Source of the DNA: Sunxiuqinia sp963677175
Lineage (GTDB): Bacteria > Bacteroidota > Bacteroidia > Bacteroidales > Prolixibacteraceae
Length of the DNA stretch: 64,000 nucleotides
Assembly (NCBI GenBank): GCA_963677175.2
Contig: CAXXES010000004.1
Location: 1,804,793-1,868,792, forward strand
Reading direction: 5' to 3'
Positions within the stretch are counted from its first letter, which is position 1; each line of letters opens with the position of its first letter. The translations under genes were made by a program, and so were the position numbers. Positions 55,072 to 64,000 of the stretch are shown in pieces. The notes beneath the pieces were generated by a model. It was not told the origin of the DNA, ran no database searches, and saw only the letters and a list, made by a program, of their open reading frames with translations.

Positions 55072-55179
55072 TTTATTTTATTCTTAACTTGTAATCTTTT
55101 CTGAACTCACCCCCTTTTCAGAAAGGCGTTGCAAATATAAATCCTTTTTTCGCTCTGCCAAAAGAAAAATTTAAAATTT

Positions 55180-56481
55180 TTAAGAAAAATAATCAGCTAC
55201 TACAAAGGTACTGCCACCTATAAAAATCAGGTCTTCTGGTTGTGCCAATGACCGGGCTTTGGCAACTGCTTCAGGAACAGAAGAAATTACATCGCCATGA
55301 AGGCCGAAAGCTGTGGCCTGTGTCGCTAAATCGCCAGCTGGGAGTGCCCTGGGAATTTTTGCCTGGGTGAATAGATATTTGGCATCCTTTGGTAAAATAG
55401 CCAATACCTGATCCAATTTCTTATCATTCACCATACCCAAAACGAAGTACAGATCTTTCCTGGGGGTTGTTCTAATTTGTTCAACCACGTCCGCTAAGCC
55501 CGCTGCGTTGTGCGCTGTATCGCAAATCACTAGCGGATTGCTACCAATAATTTCCCAACGTCCTCGCAATCCGGTGTTTTTTGAGGCATTGGAAAAGCCT
55601 TCATAAATGGCTTTATTTCCAATAGTCCATCCTTTTTCCTGAAGTAGCTCAATCGTTTTTAGCACACCTGCTGCATTCTTGCGTTGGTAGTTTCCCAGCA
55701 AATCCATTTTCAAGTCGGGATAAGCCCGTTGTCCGTCTTTATTGAAATTGAAAACCTGTTTTCCCTCGGTCAAAAACAAGGAATAGCCCGATTGAAATTC
55801 CCGGTCGGCAAAGTAAAGGGGGCTTTGCTTTTCGTTGGCTACAGACGTAAATACGTCATAGTACAATTCGTTAAATTCTGAAACGACAACAGGAATCGAT
55901 TTTTTAATGATTCCTGCTTTCTCAAAGGCAATTTTCTCTATTGTATTGCCTAAAAGCGCGGTGTGGTCTAAGCTGATATTGGTGATGAGTGATACTTCGG
56001 GACGAATAATATTGGTTGAATCAAGCCGGCCGCCAAGCCCCACCTCGATGATGGCGATGTCGATTTTTTGATTTCGGAAATAATCAAAAGCCATCGCCAC
56101 CGTAATTTCAAAAAATGAAGGCTCGAGTTGCGCCGTTTCATTCATTTTTCTGAATTGATCAACAAAAGCAACGACATCCGTTTCTGAAATCATTTCGCCA
56201 TTAATTTTTATTCGTTCACGAAAATCGATTAAATGAGGCGAAGTATATAGGCCAACTTTGTAACCAGCTTTCTGCAACACCGAAGCCAACAAATGCGAGC
56301 ACGAGCCTTTGCCGTTGGTTCCGGCTACATGCACACTCTTAAAATCATGATGCGGAAAGGCAAACAGCTTGTCCAGAATTAGGGTGTTTGCAAGGGTATC
56401 CTTATAAGCGGCTGGTCCCGTGCGCTGGTACATAGGCAAACGGGTATATAAAAAATCAAGGGTGTGTTTATAACTTGTCAT
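55180..56481 (-). CDS. folC: Folylpolyglutamate/dihydrofolate synthase
   Basis: A 433-residue Mur-ligase-type enzyme that adds glutamate to folates. ATP loop HVAGTNGKGSCSHLLA, folate loop TSPHLIDFRERI, EVGLGGRLDSTNII and DTAHNAAGL are the family landmarks. Full length. It runs divergently to the PhoH gene, sharing a promoter region of about 120 bp. Confidence 0.95.
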   Translation of the reverse strand: MTSYKHTLDFLYTRLPMYQRTGPAAYKDTLANTLILDKLFAFPHHDFKSVHVAGTNGKGSCSHLLASVLQKAGYKVGLYTSPHLIDFRERIKINGEMISETDVVAFVDQFRKMNETAQLEPSFFEITVAMAFDYFRNQKIDIAIIEVGLGGRLDSTNIIRPEVSLITNISLDHTALLGNTIEKIAFEKAGIIKKSIPVVVSEFNELYYDVFTSVANEKQSPLYFADREFQSGYSLFLTEGKQVFNFNKDGQRAYPDLKMDLLGNYQRKNAAGVLKTIELLQEKGWTIGNKAIYEGFSNASKNTGLRGRWEIIGSNPLVICDTAHNAAGLADVVEQIRTTPRKDLYFVLGMVNDKKLDQVLAILPKDAKYLFTQAKIPRALPAGDLATQATAFGLHGDVISSVPEAVAKARSLAQPEDLIFIGGSTFVVADYFS

Positions 56482-56604
56482 TCTGAATCAGATATTTACT
56501 GTAAATTTTCTTTTAGTGTTGATAACAATTGTTCTGCTTTGGTGTGGCACTCAAACTCAGGTCAGCTATTTTTTCTACATTTAGCAAAAGCAAAATCTGA
56601 GATT

Positions 56605-57942
56605 ATGGCAACAACGAAGACGGCTAACACCAAAGTATTTGTACTTGATACAAATGTTATTTTGCACGATCACACGTGTATTTACCAGTTCAAAGATAAT
56701 GATATCATTCTTCCGTTAACAGTTTTGGAAGAGCTCGACAAATTTAAGAGAGGAAATGATCCGATCAACTTCCAGGCACGCGAATTTGTGCGAATTTTGG
56801 ATGGAATTGTAGGCGAGAAACTGTTCAATGGAGGAATCCAGTTGGGTGAGGGGATGGGGAAATTGATTATTGCAACGGGTAAACCTTTTACCGAAGCTAT
56901 GAAGCAATCCTTTAAGGACGATATCCCGGATCACCGGATTCTGGCGGTGGCCGAATTTGTGAAGAACGATAATCCGGATCGCCAAACCATCCTGGTTTCG
57001 AAAGACATTAATTTACGGATGAAGGCGAAATCGCTGGGACTCATGTCTGAGGATTACCAGAATGATAAGATTAAGGATCCACAGGTTTTTGAAAAGAGCA
57101 TTACGGAGATTGAGACTTACAAAGATCAATTGATTGAGCGATTGTACAACGAAGGATCTTTCCCGATAGCAGAATCTGAAATCAGCGGAAAGCCGGTTCC
57201 CAACGAATATTTTATTCTGAAAGGAAATAAATCGAGTGTTTTGGCTCGTTTCGACAGTGGCTCGCAACGAATTGTTCGGATTGAAAAACGAGTAGCTTAC
57301 GGGATTAAGCCCCGCAATGCCGAGCAAACTTTTAGCATCAATTCTTTGCTGAATCCCGATATTAAACTGGTATCGCTCACCGGGAAAGCCGGTACCGGCA
57401 AAACCCTGCTGGCGCTGGCCGCAGCGTTGGAACAGAACAAGCAGTACGAGCAAATTTTGCTGGCGCGTCCCATTGTTGCGTTGAGCAACCGCGATTTGGG
57501 GTATTTGCCGGGCGATGCCACCGAAAAGATCAGCCCTTACATGCAGCCGCTTTTTGATAACTTGTCTGTTATTAAGCATGCGTTTAACCCGCGCAGCCAG
57601 GAATACATGAAAATTGAGGAGTTGCTGAAGGAAGAACGGTTGATGATTACGCCGCTGGCTTATATTCGCGGACGCAGTTTGTCCAACGCTTTCTTTATTG
57701 TGGATGAAGCACAGAACCTGACACCGCACGAAATTAAGACGATTATTACCCGGGCGGGTGAAGGCACCAAGATGGTTTTCACGGGCGATATGCAGCAAAT
57801 TGATTCGCCATACCTCGATATGAAATCAAACGGACTGGCTTATATGACCGACAAAATGCGGAGTCAAGAACTGTTTTCACATGTTAACCTGGTAAAAGGC
57901 GAACGCAGCTACCTGGCCGAATTGGCTAGCGATCTCCTGTAA
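56605..57942 (+). CDS. PIN-PhoH ATPase (YlaK type)
   Basis: About 445 residues from ATG 56605 (MATTKTANTK); the open frame upstream overlaps folC and is not used. Residues ~10-150 are a PIN domain (VFVLDTNVILHD, VLEELDKFK, HRILAVAEFV, LVSKDINLRMKA). Residues ~255-445 form the PhoH ATPase with Walker A GKAGTGKT and Walker B FFIVDEAQNLTP. Family members act in RNA processing. Conserved in Bacteroidota chromosomes. Complete. Confidence 0.93.
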   Translation: MATTKTANTKVFVLDTNVILHDHTCIYQFKDNDIILPLTVLEELDKFKRGNDPINFQAREFVRILDGIVGEKLFNGGIQLGEGMGKLIIATGKPFTEAMKQSFKDDIPDHRILAVAEFVKNDNPDRQTILVSKDINLRMKAKSLGLMSEDYQNDKIKDPQVFEKSITEIETYKDQLIERLYNEGSFPIAESEISGKPVPNEYFILKGNKSSVLARFDSGSQRIVRIEKRVAYGIKPRNAEQTFSINSLLNPDIKLVSLTGKAGTGKTLLALAAALEQNKQYEQILLARPIVALSNRDLGYLPGDATEKISPYMQPLFDNLSVIKHAFNPRSQEYMKIEELLKEERLMITPLAYIRGRSLSNAFFIVDEAQNLTPHEIKTIITRAGEGTKMVFTGDMQQIDSPYLDMKSNGLAYMTDKMRSQELFSHVNLVKGERSYLAELASDLL

Positions 57943-58301
57943 GTGTTTGAGGATTTACACACGTATGTAGCAAAATTTTCACACACTGTATGTGATACTT
58001 TCACAGTGTGAAAATAAATTTATGCACGTGTAAAAGTTTACTTACGCACGTGTAAAAATTTACGTTGGGACGTATGTAATGCATCTTCAATTTCAGAACG
58101 CTCGTTTTCTCCTTTTGTTTCGGGGTGAAATCATCTGAAAAGTCATGATTTTAATTGGTTTATAGTCGCTTTAAATTCCCTGCGGATTGAGAAGTAAATT
58201 TGGACGGTTTTTTAATTGGTATAAAGCTTTCAGAAATAAATAACATGGGAAATTTTGAAGTCGGGTTGATTTAGGCGAATTTCGAACTAAAATTTAAAAA
58301 A
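57943..58301. other. Intergenic region with hairpin and repeats
   Basis: No gene. Contains a strong hairpin (57976-57988 with 58004-58014, TTTTCACAC/GTGTGAAAA) and two tandem 22-bp units at 58024-58045 and 58046-58067, each beginning GCACGTGTAAAA. An inverted form TTTACACACGT occurs at 57954. The remaining part is AT-rich. It may act as a terminator for the PhoH gene. Confidence 0.6.
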
Positions 58302-59093
58302 ATGGATTTACAACATATTTGCAAAACAATGGAGATGGTGGCCAAATCGGCCGGACAGTTTATTCGTGAAGAGCGATCGAAAATCACCAACGACGATATT
58401 GTGCTAAAGGGAAAGGCCAGCTTGGTTACCTATGTTGATAAAAATGCCGAGGCGATGATCGTGGACGAATTGCGGAAACTGATTCCCGAAGCAGGTTACA
58501 TTACTGAAGAAGGAACAGCTACCGAAGATGGCGAGCAGCTTAAATGGGTGATTGACCCGCTGGATGGGACGACTAATTTCATTCATGGGATTTTTCCGCA
58601 TTCGGTTTCCATTGGCTTAATTGATGGTGACGAACCCATTGCAGGCGTGGTTTACGAAATTGGGCAGGACGAGCTTTTTTCGGCCTGGAAAGGTGGTGGT
58701 GCCTGGCTCAATGGAAAACCCATCGCTGTCTCCAAATGCAGCACGCACGAAGATGCTTTGCTGGCCACAGGTTTTCCGTATTACAATTTTGAGATGCTGA
58801 ACGATTACCTGCGTTTGCTGGAGTTTTTCATGATTGAAACGCGTGGCATGCGCCGCATGGGATCGGCCGCAGTGGATATGGTTTACGTGGCTTGCGGACG
58901 TTTTGATGGTTTTTTCGAACATGCCCTGCATTCGTGGGATATTGCTGCCGGAATTATCATCCTGAAAGAGGCCGGCGGAAAGGTTTGCGACTTCAAGGGA
59001 GGCGATAACTTTCTGCATGGGAAAGAGATTATCGCATCAAACGAAAATTATTTTCCTGCCTTTTTCGAAAAAGTAAATCACTATTTAGGCTAG
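58302..59093 (+). CDS. Inositol-1-monophosphatase family
   Basis: A 263-residue phosphatase (SuhB-like). Metal and substrate motifs: EEGTATED, WVIDPLDGTTNFIHG and HSWDIAAGIIILKEAGG. It dephosphorylates inositol phosphates or related compounds and may have roles in RNA control as SuhB does. Complete, no signal peptide. Next gene begins 62 bp downstream in the same direction. Confidence 0.93.
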   Translation: MDLQHICKTMEMVAKSAGQFIREERSKITNDDIVLKGKASLVTYVDKNAEAMIVDELRKLIPEAGYITEEGTATEDGEQLKWVIDPLDGTTNFIHGIFPHSVSIGLIDGDEPIAGVVYEIGQDELFSAWKGGGAWLNGKPIAVSKCSTHEDALLATGFPYYNFEMLNDYLRLLEFFMIETRGMRRMGSAAVDMVYVACGRFDGFFEHALHSWDIAAGIIILKEAGGKVCDFKGGDNFLHGKEIIASNENYFPAFFEKVNHYLG

Positions 59094-59155
59094 TTTTTTT
59101 GCCTTGGTTGTTGTACAAAGTCAGCCAATAGACTAAATTGCACAAAAAAGCAACA

Positions 59156-59626
59156 ATGGCTGAAAAAGAAATTACCCTACTCAAAAAACAGCGAGAAAAG
59201 CTGACGGAGAAAAGCTTCGATCTGGAAGCATGGAAAAACCAGACCACCCTTTTCCTTCAACGTATTTTTGGTGCCAACCACAACATCGTGAAGATGATTG
59301 CTGAATTGAAGTATGATTATTCAAGCTGGACTTTGCGCGATGCTACTGGCAATGAAAAAACGGATGACCCGGTAAAAATGCAGGCCGACGAAATACTGGA
59401 GGCTGCTATTATGGAGTTGGAAAACTTGGGATTGCCGGAGCAAGAATCATCGGTGGACAAAGTGTGGGAGTTCATGGAAGAAGAGTTAACCGGGAAGCAA
59501 TTCAAGGAAATTAAAGCCATTCTCGACTCAGGAAAGAAAAATAAATTGGCGAAAGTGCAGGAAGTGCTTAACAGGTTGGAGAAAGAAAACCTGATTAGTA
59601 TTCTTTCCCGGATTCTGATTTCATGA
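59156..59626 (+). CDS. Hypothetical protein
   Basis: About 156 residues from ATG 59156 (MAEKEITL). Mostly helical and highly charged (LLKKQREKLTEKSFDLEAW, FMEEELTGKQFKEIKAIL). It may be a coiled coil. No known family. Located between the phosphatase and the glycosyltransferase, 13 bp before the latter, so probably co-transcribed. Confidence 0.7.
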   Translation: MAEKEITLLKKQREKLTEKSFDLEAWKNQTTLFLQRIFGANHNIVKMIAELKYDYSSWTLRDATGNEKTDDPVKMQADEILEAAIMELENLGLPEQESSVDKVWEFMEEELTGKQFKEIKAILDSGKKNKLAKVQEVLNRLEKENLISILSRILIS

Positions 59627-59639
59627 CTATCTTTGCGGC

Positions 59640-60668
59640 ATGAGTTCATCCCGTGTTGCCATTGTTATTCTCAACTGGAACGGCCAAAAGCTGCTTGAAC
59701 AGTACCTCCCCTCAGTGATTCAGCATAGTCAGGACGATGATGTTGAGCTTATTGTCGCTGACAATCATTCCACTGACGAATCCGTTTCGTTTCTTCAGGA
59801 AAACTTTCCGCAGGTAAAAATTTTACAGCTCGATCAAAACTACGGGTTTGCCAAGGGTTACAACCTGGCGCTTCAACAAATAAAGGCGACTTACTATATT
59901 TTGTTGAATTCGGATGTGGAGGTAACGCCAAACTGGATCAATCCGTTGATTGAATTGATGGAGCGTGACGAAACAGTGGCTGCGGTTCAGCCCAAGGTGC
60001 TGAGCTGGCAACGGAAAGATGAATTTGAGTATGCCGGAGCAGCCGGAGGTTTCATCGATAAATTGGGCTATCCGTTTTGTCGCGGGCGAATTTTGAATGT
60101 GGTTGAGAAAGACGACGGGCAGTTTGACCAGGTAACCGATATTTTTTGGGCTACTGGTGCCTGCATGGCGATCCGATCCGACTGTTTTCACCAGGGCGGT
60201 GGTTTCGATGCCGATTTTTGGGCGCACATGGAAGAAATTGATTTGTGCTGGCGCCTAAAGAACAGAGGATACAAAATTCAGTTTACCCCTTTCAGTAAAG
60301 TTTATCACTTGGGTGGTGGGTCACTTTCATATGATAATCCGAAGAAATTGTTTCTGAATTTCCGAAACAGCCTGTGGTTACTGTATAAAAATCTTCCAAG
60401 ACATAAGTTTTATAAAGTGATTGTGGTGCGAATGCTACTGGACGGAGTGGCCGCATTTAAACTCTTGAGCGAGGGAAACGTTAGCGGCTTCACGAGCGTA
60501 ATTCGTGCGCATTGGGCTTTTTACCGGTCGCATCGGCAAATCCGACACAAGCGCGAGGCTTTGGAAAAAATGGCAACGTCAACATGGCCCGATGAAGTGC
60601 TGTGCAAAAGCATCATCTGGAAATTTTACCTCGAAGGGAAAAGAACATTTCGCGAAGTTGAGCAGTAA
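59640..60668 (+). CDS. Family 2 glycosyltransferase
   Basis: A 342-residue GT-A enzyme with VAIVILNWNGQKLLEQYL, LIVADNHSTDESV, YILLNSDVEVTPNWI (DxD-like) and FWAHMEEIDLCWRLKNRG, typical of the rhamnosyltransferase-like GT2 group that builds surface polysaccharides. No membrane segments. Sugar donor and acceptor unknown. Confidence 0.92.
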   Translation: MSSSRVAIVILNWNGQKLLEQYLPSVIQHSQDDDVELIVADNHSTDESVSFLQENFPQVKILQLDQNYGFAKGYNLALQQIKATYYILLNSDVEVTPNWINPLIELMERDETVAAVQPKVLSWQRKDEFEYAGAAGGFIDKLGYPFCRGRILNVVEKDDGQFDQVTDIFWATGACMAIRSDCFHQGGGFDADFWAHMEEIDLCWRLKNRGYKIQFTPFSKVYHLGGGSLSYDNPKKLFLNFRNSLWLLYKNLPRHKFYKVIVVRMLLDGVAAFKLLSEGNVSGFTSVIRAHWAFYRSHRQIRHKREALEKMATSTWPDEVLCKSIIWKFYLEGKRTFREVEQ

Positions 60669-60743
60669 GTAATGCGAATAATTTAGTGTCATGTTTCGAG
60701 TCTTTAACAATTTGTGATAGAAGCGAAACCGAAAATATCAAAT

Positions 60744-60756
60744 AGGTCCGTGACCT
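60744..60756. promoter_or_regulatory. Palindrome AGGTC-CGT-GACCT, copy 1
   Basis: Perfect 5-bp arms with a three-base spacer, followed by TA. It lies 75 bp upstream of the CorA-type gene. The same 15 bases (AGGTCCGTGACCTTA) recur at 62517. Confidence 0.4.
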
Positions 60757-60830
60757 TAGAATTCCATTGGGCTGATCATCTTCAAGTCACAAATCCTTTG
60801 TATCTTGATCACAATTAATTCGTTCTTGCT

Positions 60831-61796
60831 ATGTCCTTAATTCACGCGTATAACATTTTTCCTGCAACAAAGAAAGTCGAACGGCTCGCTGAAGATCATA
60901 TCAATGATCCGATTCCGGAGCATGCTTATCAATGGCTGCAGTTTGATTTAAATTTGCCGGACAGCTCCGCTATTATTCATTCGCTGGAAGGTGCCGACGA
61001 GTTGTTTGCCGATGCTTTGCTGAAGGAGGAAACCCGCCCGCGAATGTCGATTTCGAACGACGATATGCTCTTGATTTTGCGTGGCGTAAATCTGTCCGAA
61101 GGGGCGGAGCCTGAAGACATGGTTTCCATCCGCTTGCTGATCACAAAGAACAGGATCATCAGCTCTCAGCGACGCAATGTTTTGTCAATCGATGATGTTA
61201 TTGAGCAAATTGAAGCGGGCAATCCACCAAAGTCAACCGGGCATTTCCTTGTTTTCCTTTGCGAGCGATTGGTTTTCAGAATGAGTGATGTCATGGAAGA
61301 TATTGAAGACCGGTCGGCTGAGATTGAAGAGCTGGTACTCGACGATGAGGAACATGACTATCGGAATGAAATTCATAATTTGCGCCGCCAGATCATCCAA
61401 CTGAAACGATTTTTGGTGCCGGAGCGCGACGCCTTGTTGAAAATTCAACTCGAAAAAACCAGTTGGATCAACGTGAAACAACAACTTCGATTTCGTGAAA
61501 TTACCGACCAGCTGATTCGTTACCTCGAAATGCTGGATGCCGCGCGCGACATGGGAACGGTAAGCCAGGAAACCTTGTACAACCGGCAAAATGAACAGAT
61601 GAACAAGCGTATGTACGTGTTGACAATTGTGGCGGCTTTCTTTTTGCCGCTGGGCTTTTTTACCGGATTGCTTGGTGTTAATCTGGCTGGTATTCCAATG
61701 GCTGAGAACCCATTTGCTTTCGCTGTTTTTTTTGCGATCCTTTTGCTTCTGGTTGGTTTTCAGTTTTGGCTGTTTAAAAAGAAAAAGTTTCTATAA
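60831..61796 (+). CDS. CorA/ZntB-type metal ion transporter
   Basis: A 321-residue protein. The N-terminal cytoplasmic domain has many acidic residues and long helices (LRRQIIQLKRFLVPERDAL). Two C-terminal membrane helices (LTIVAAFFLPLGFFTGLLG and FAVFFAILLLLVGFQFWL) flank GVNLAGIP, the position of the GMN selectivity motif. The GVN variant is that of ZntB-like members, so zinc, magnesium or another divalent cation is possible. A bidirectional terminator follows. Confidence 0.9.
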   Translation: MSLIHAYNIFPATKKVERLAEDHINDPIPEHAYQWLQFDLNLPDSSAIIHSLEGADELFADALLKEETRPRMSISNDDMLLILRGVNLSEGAEPEDMVSIRLLITKNRIISSQRRNVLSIDDVIEQIEAGNPPKSTGHFLVFLCERLVFRMSDVMEDIEDRSAEIEELVLDDEEHDYRNEIHNLRRQIIQLKRFLVPERDALLKIQLEKTSWINVKQQLRFREITDQLIRYLEMLDAARDMGTVSQETLYNRQNEQMNKRMYVLTIVAAFFLPLGFFTGLLGVNLAGIPMAENPFAFAVFFAILLLLVGFQFWLFKKKKFL

Positions 61797-61797
61797 T

Positions 61798-61828
61798 AAA
61801 AAAGCCCCGTTTTTACGAGGCCTTTCCA
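61798..61828. terminator. Bidirectional terminator between converging genes
   Basis: Hairpin GCCCCG-ttttta-CGAGGC with A tract before and T-rich flank after, between the CorA-type gene and Hsp20, which converge. Confidence 0.8.
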
Positions 61829-61852
61829 TTAAGTAAACTTAAACCTACTAAA

Positions 61853-62287
61853 CTATGAAATTTCGATCATTCGTGGAGCTTGTGTTTTATGTGTTTCCAG
61901 CTTGGGAAGCGAGATTTTGAGTACGCCATTTTTGTGTGTTGCTTTAATCTCGTTGGCATCAACACCTTCGGGGAGCCGGAATGAACGGCTAAATGACGTG
62001 TAATTAAACTCACTGAAAACAACTTTTTCTCCGTCCTTTTCTTCTTTAGTTTCTTCTTTTTTCGAAGAAACTGTCAAAACATTGTCTTTCAGATCAATGT
62101 GGAAATCCTTTTTGTCCAGACCAGGAGCAGCCACTTCAATCTCAAAATTGTCTTTTTTCTCGTAGACATTGACCGCTGGGTTTGAGTTCCATTCGGGTTT
62201 TTCAAAAACGTCATTCCAGAAATTTCTTCCAAAGAAATCATCAAATACATTTGGAAGGTTTGTTTTGTTTCTCATCAATGGTAACAT
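61853..62287 (-). CDS. Small heat-shock protein (Hsp20)
   Basis: A 144-residue alpha-crystallin-domain chaperone. AVNVYEKKDNFEIEVAAPGL starts the domain, GVDANEIKATHKNGVLKISLP carries the conserved GVLxxxxP motif, and MIEIS ends the chain. The N-terminal arm has FDDFFGRNFW. It keeps unfolded proteins soluble. A leader of about 170 bp with a possible promoter (near 62400) precedes it. Confidence 0.95.
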   Translation of the reverse strand: MLPLMRNKTNLPNVFDDFFGRNFWNDVFEKPEWNSNPAVNVYEKKDNFEIEVAAPGLDKKDFHIDLKDNVLTVSSKKEETKEEKDGEKVVFSEFNYTSFSRSFRLPEGVDANEIKATHKNGVLKISLPKLETHKTQAPRMIEIS

Positions 62288-62516
62288 GGTTAAATCCTCC
62301 TATTTTTTTGTTTAACATTTAATGACAACGTTTTGAAAATATCAAAGGCTATGCCAAGCAGGATGATTACGTTGTTTTGGTCCGTTGCGTGTAAATAAGT
62401 GGACATTTTGACTGTGATAAAGTCAAATTTTCATTGTTTAAGTACTAAGCAATAATTGTTGTCGTATTTCTGTCTTCTAATATACTATGAGAGAAGTGAT
62501 AACAAAAATAATAGAC

Positions 62517-62529
62517 AGGTCCGTGACCT
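62517..62529. promoter_or_regulatory. Palindrome AGGTC-CGT-GACCT, copy 2
   Basis: Same as at 60744, also inside an intergenic region. Upstream of both copies is GTGATA (16-20 bp away). It is about 95 bp before the promoter of the TPP-controlled gene and 230 bp upstream of Hsp20. Confidence 0.4.
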
Positions 62530-62610
62530 TAATTTGTTGGTGCTGAAATATTTTCATGTTTTTGATTGTTTGATGACTAATTTAGAATGCAGAGTTTACT
62601 TTTTCTTTTC

Positions 62611-62618
62611 TACCTTTG
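62611..62618 (+). promoter_or_regulatory. Promoter -7 box (TACCTTTG)
   Basis: Exact TAnnTTTG match about 20 bp upstream of the TPP riboswitch start, as expected for its transcript. Confidence 0.7.
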
Positions 62619-62631
62619 TAGCGTTGTTTAC

Positions 62632-62712
62632 GCAATGGGGTGTCCAAAATTTACGGACTGAGATCATACCCAAAGAACCTGATCCGGTTAGTACCGGCGT
62701 AGGGAGGGCGAT
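62632..62712 (+). promoter_or_regulatory. TPP riboswitch (THI element)
   Basis: Conserved aptamer blocks in order: GGGGTGTCC, CTGAGATCATACCC, GAACCTGATCCGGTTAGTACCG and GCGTAGGGAG, matching the thiamine pyrophosphate aptamer. The downstream stretch to 62762 has an AT-rich region with TTATTAACCAAAATTATT that could mask the start. It controls the TonB receptor gene at 62763, predicting repression by TPP. Confidence 0.93.
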
Positions 62713-62762
62713 AGGGATTTATTCCTACCTCATTGGTTATTTATTAACCAAAATTATTAAAA

Positions 62763-64000
62763 AATGAAACGATTAGGATTAATGCTGCTGATGCAGTGTT
62801 TGTTTGTGTATTCGTTCGCACAGTTTTCGGTAAGCGGAAAAGTGACGGATGAATCGGGTGAAGAACTGGTTGGTGCCAACCTTGTTTTGTCTGGCAGTTA
62901 TCGAGGGACATCAACTAATGAAGATGGTATGTACCAGTTCAAAAATGTTAATGTAGGAAACTATACCCTGAAAGTTTCCTACCTGGGTTTTGAGCCCAGG
63001 AACCTTCACTTGCGGGTGGATGGCGATACGAAGCTGGATATCGAGCTGAAATCCCGACACATTATGGCCGAAGAAGTACTAGTATCGGCCACACGGGCGG
63101 GCGATAAAACGCCGGTAGCTGTTTTTGATTTGAGTCGTGAAGATATTGAGACGCAGTCTTCAGGACAGGATATTCCTTATTTATTAGGTTTGTCTCCGTC
63201 GGTTGTAACTTCTTCTGAATCGGGAACTGGTATTGGCTATTCAGCGCTGCGCATTCGGGGAACCGATCCTTCACGGATCAATGTAACAATCAATGGTATT
63301 CCTCTCAATGATTCGGAATCGCAAGGAACATTCTGGGTAAACATGCCAGACTTTGCCAGCTCGGTTGATAATGTTCAGATTCAGCGGGGTGTAGGAACTT
63401 CCACCAACGGAGCAGCTGCCTTTGGTGCAACCATCAATTTCCAGACAGAAACCTTTAATGCTGAACCTTACGCAGAGATTCAAAGCTTGGTTGGATCATT
63501 CGGTACCAATAAAAACAGCGTGAAAGTTGGTACCGGACTAATCGATGGCAAGTTTACCGTTGACGCGCGCTATTCCAAGCTGAATTCGGATGGGTATGTT
63601 GACCGTGCTTTTGTGGACCATGAGTCTTACTTCCTTAGTGCTGCTTACTATACTGAGAATAGCATGGTCAAGGCCAACATCATTAGCGGAGATCAGCGCA
63701 CTGGAATTAGCTGGTGGGGAAATCCAGTTCCGGAGGAAAATCGGCGATATAATCCAGCGGGTGAGTATACCGATGAATTTGGCAATAAGCAATATTATAA
63801 GGATCAAACGGATAATTATTTTCAGGATCACTATCAGTTATTCTATTCTAGTCAGTTAGATCGGTTTACCAACTTAAATTTTGGCTTGCATTACACCGCA
63901 GGAGAAGGCTACTATGAGCAATACAAAGAAGATGAATCGTATGCTGATTATGGGTTGGCCAATGTTATCTTAGGAGGGCAAACCTTGGAGCAAACTGATT
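62763..64000 (+). CDS. TonB-dependent receptor under TPP control, 3' end outside window
   Basis: Open frame from ATG 62763 to the window end (412 codons seen). Signal peptide RLGLMLLMQCLFVYSFAQ, then a carboxypeptidase-like domain (GKVTDESGEELVGANLVLSG, DGMYQFKNVNVGNYTLKVSYLGF), then the plug (VLVSATRAGDKTP, IRGTDPSRINVTINGIPLND) and the first barrel strands. With the riboswitch this is a probable outer-membrane transporter of thiamine or a precursor. Downstream genes are not seen. Confidence 0.93.

Noticed and set aside
58024..58067. Two 22-bp units considered as a CRISPR array
   Set aside because: Units are adjacent without spacers, only two are present, and no cas genes are seen.
62456..62767. 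103-codon frame upstream of the TonB receptor
   Set aside because: It spans the promoter, the TPP riboswitch and the receptor start, so it is very unlikely to be translated.

Overview
The window comes from a Bacteroidota genome. The evidence is promoters with a TAnnTTTG -7 box, an RteC-type conjugative-element regulator, a SusC-type receptor remnant, a GH20 hexosaminidase, and a TPP riboswitch in front of a TonB-dependent receptor. The gene content would suit a glycan-degrading Bacteroidia (perhaps Marinilabiliales), but genus and family cannot be read from this sequence alone.

Layout. 1-4 kb: glycan-degradation genes (GH20 end, a lipoprotein, an alpha/alpha-toroid hydrolase-like protein). 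4.1-7.7 kb: remnant of a conjugative or mobilizable element (rteC, two structured RNA candidates, a HTH/excisionase-like gene, a replication-type gene pair and GC-rich non-coding DNA) with no integrase or transfer genes. 7.8-22.7 kb: a minus-strand natural-product locus made of a carrier protein, a Cy-A(Cys)-PCP-Ox nonribosomal synthetase, a type II thioesterase, a LuxE-like acyl-protein synthetase, a patatin and a DUF218 fragment, plus a split ketosynthase III. The synthetase is cut into three pieces by an IS701-type and an IS630-type element. Each sits between intact target duplications, and removing both on paper restores one open frame of about 1377 codons. LuxE carries a G7-tract frameshift and the ketosynthase is split by an IS91-type element. 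A near-identical 350 bp direct repeat flanks the locus.

22.7-46 kb is a defence-type accessory region. It holds a membrane protein plus an IS21-split nucleoid-associated protein; an Eco57I-like restriction-modification operon (XRE regulator, nuclease-methylase, separate methylase); a SIR2-HerA pair; AlbA_2/Schlafen-type ATPases with 12-bp in-frame repeats; a TPR protein with a detached SEC-C motif; an AbiE toxin-antitoxin pair; and three copies of a tiny ORF family in front of minus-strand genes. 46.9-51 kb: a frameshifted DDE transposon, a SusC remnant and a truncated purple acid phosphatase. 51-54.6 kb: a secreted Gly-rich repeat protein and a protein of eight helicase-associated repeats.

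From about 55 kb the DNA looks like conserved chromosome: tRNA-Val, folC, PIN-PhoH ATPase, inositol monophosphatase, glycosyltransferase, CorA-type transporter, Hsp20, and a TPP-riboswitch-controlled TonB receptor that runs off the end.

The main story is a predicted cysteine-derived thiazole pathway caught at an early stage of inactivation by recent, apparently precise insertions. It lies beside a defence island and conjugative-element debris. Everything here is by eye; identity figures are hand counts and functions are motif-based.
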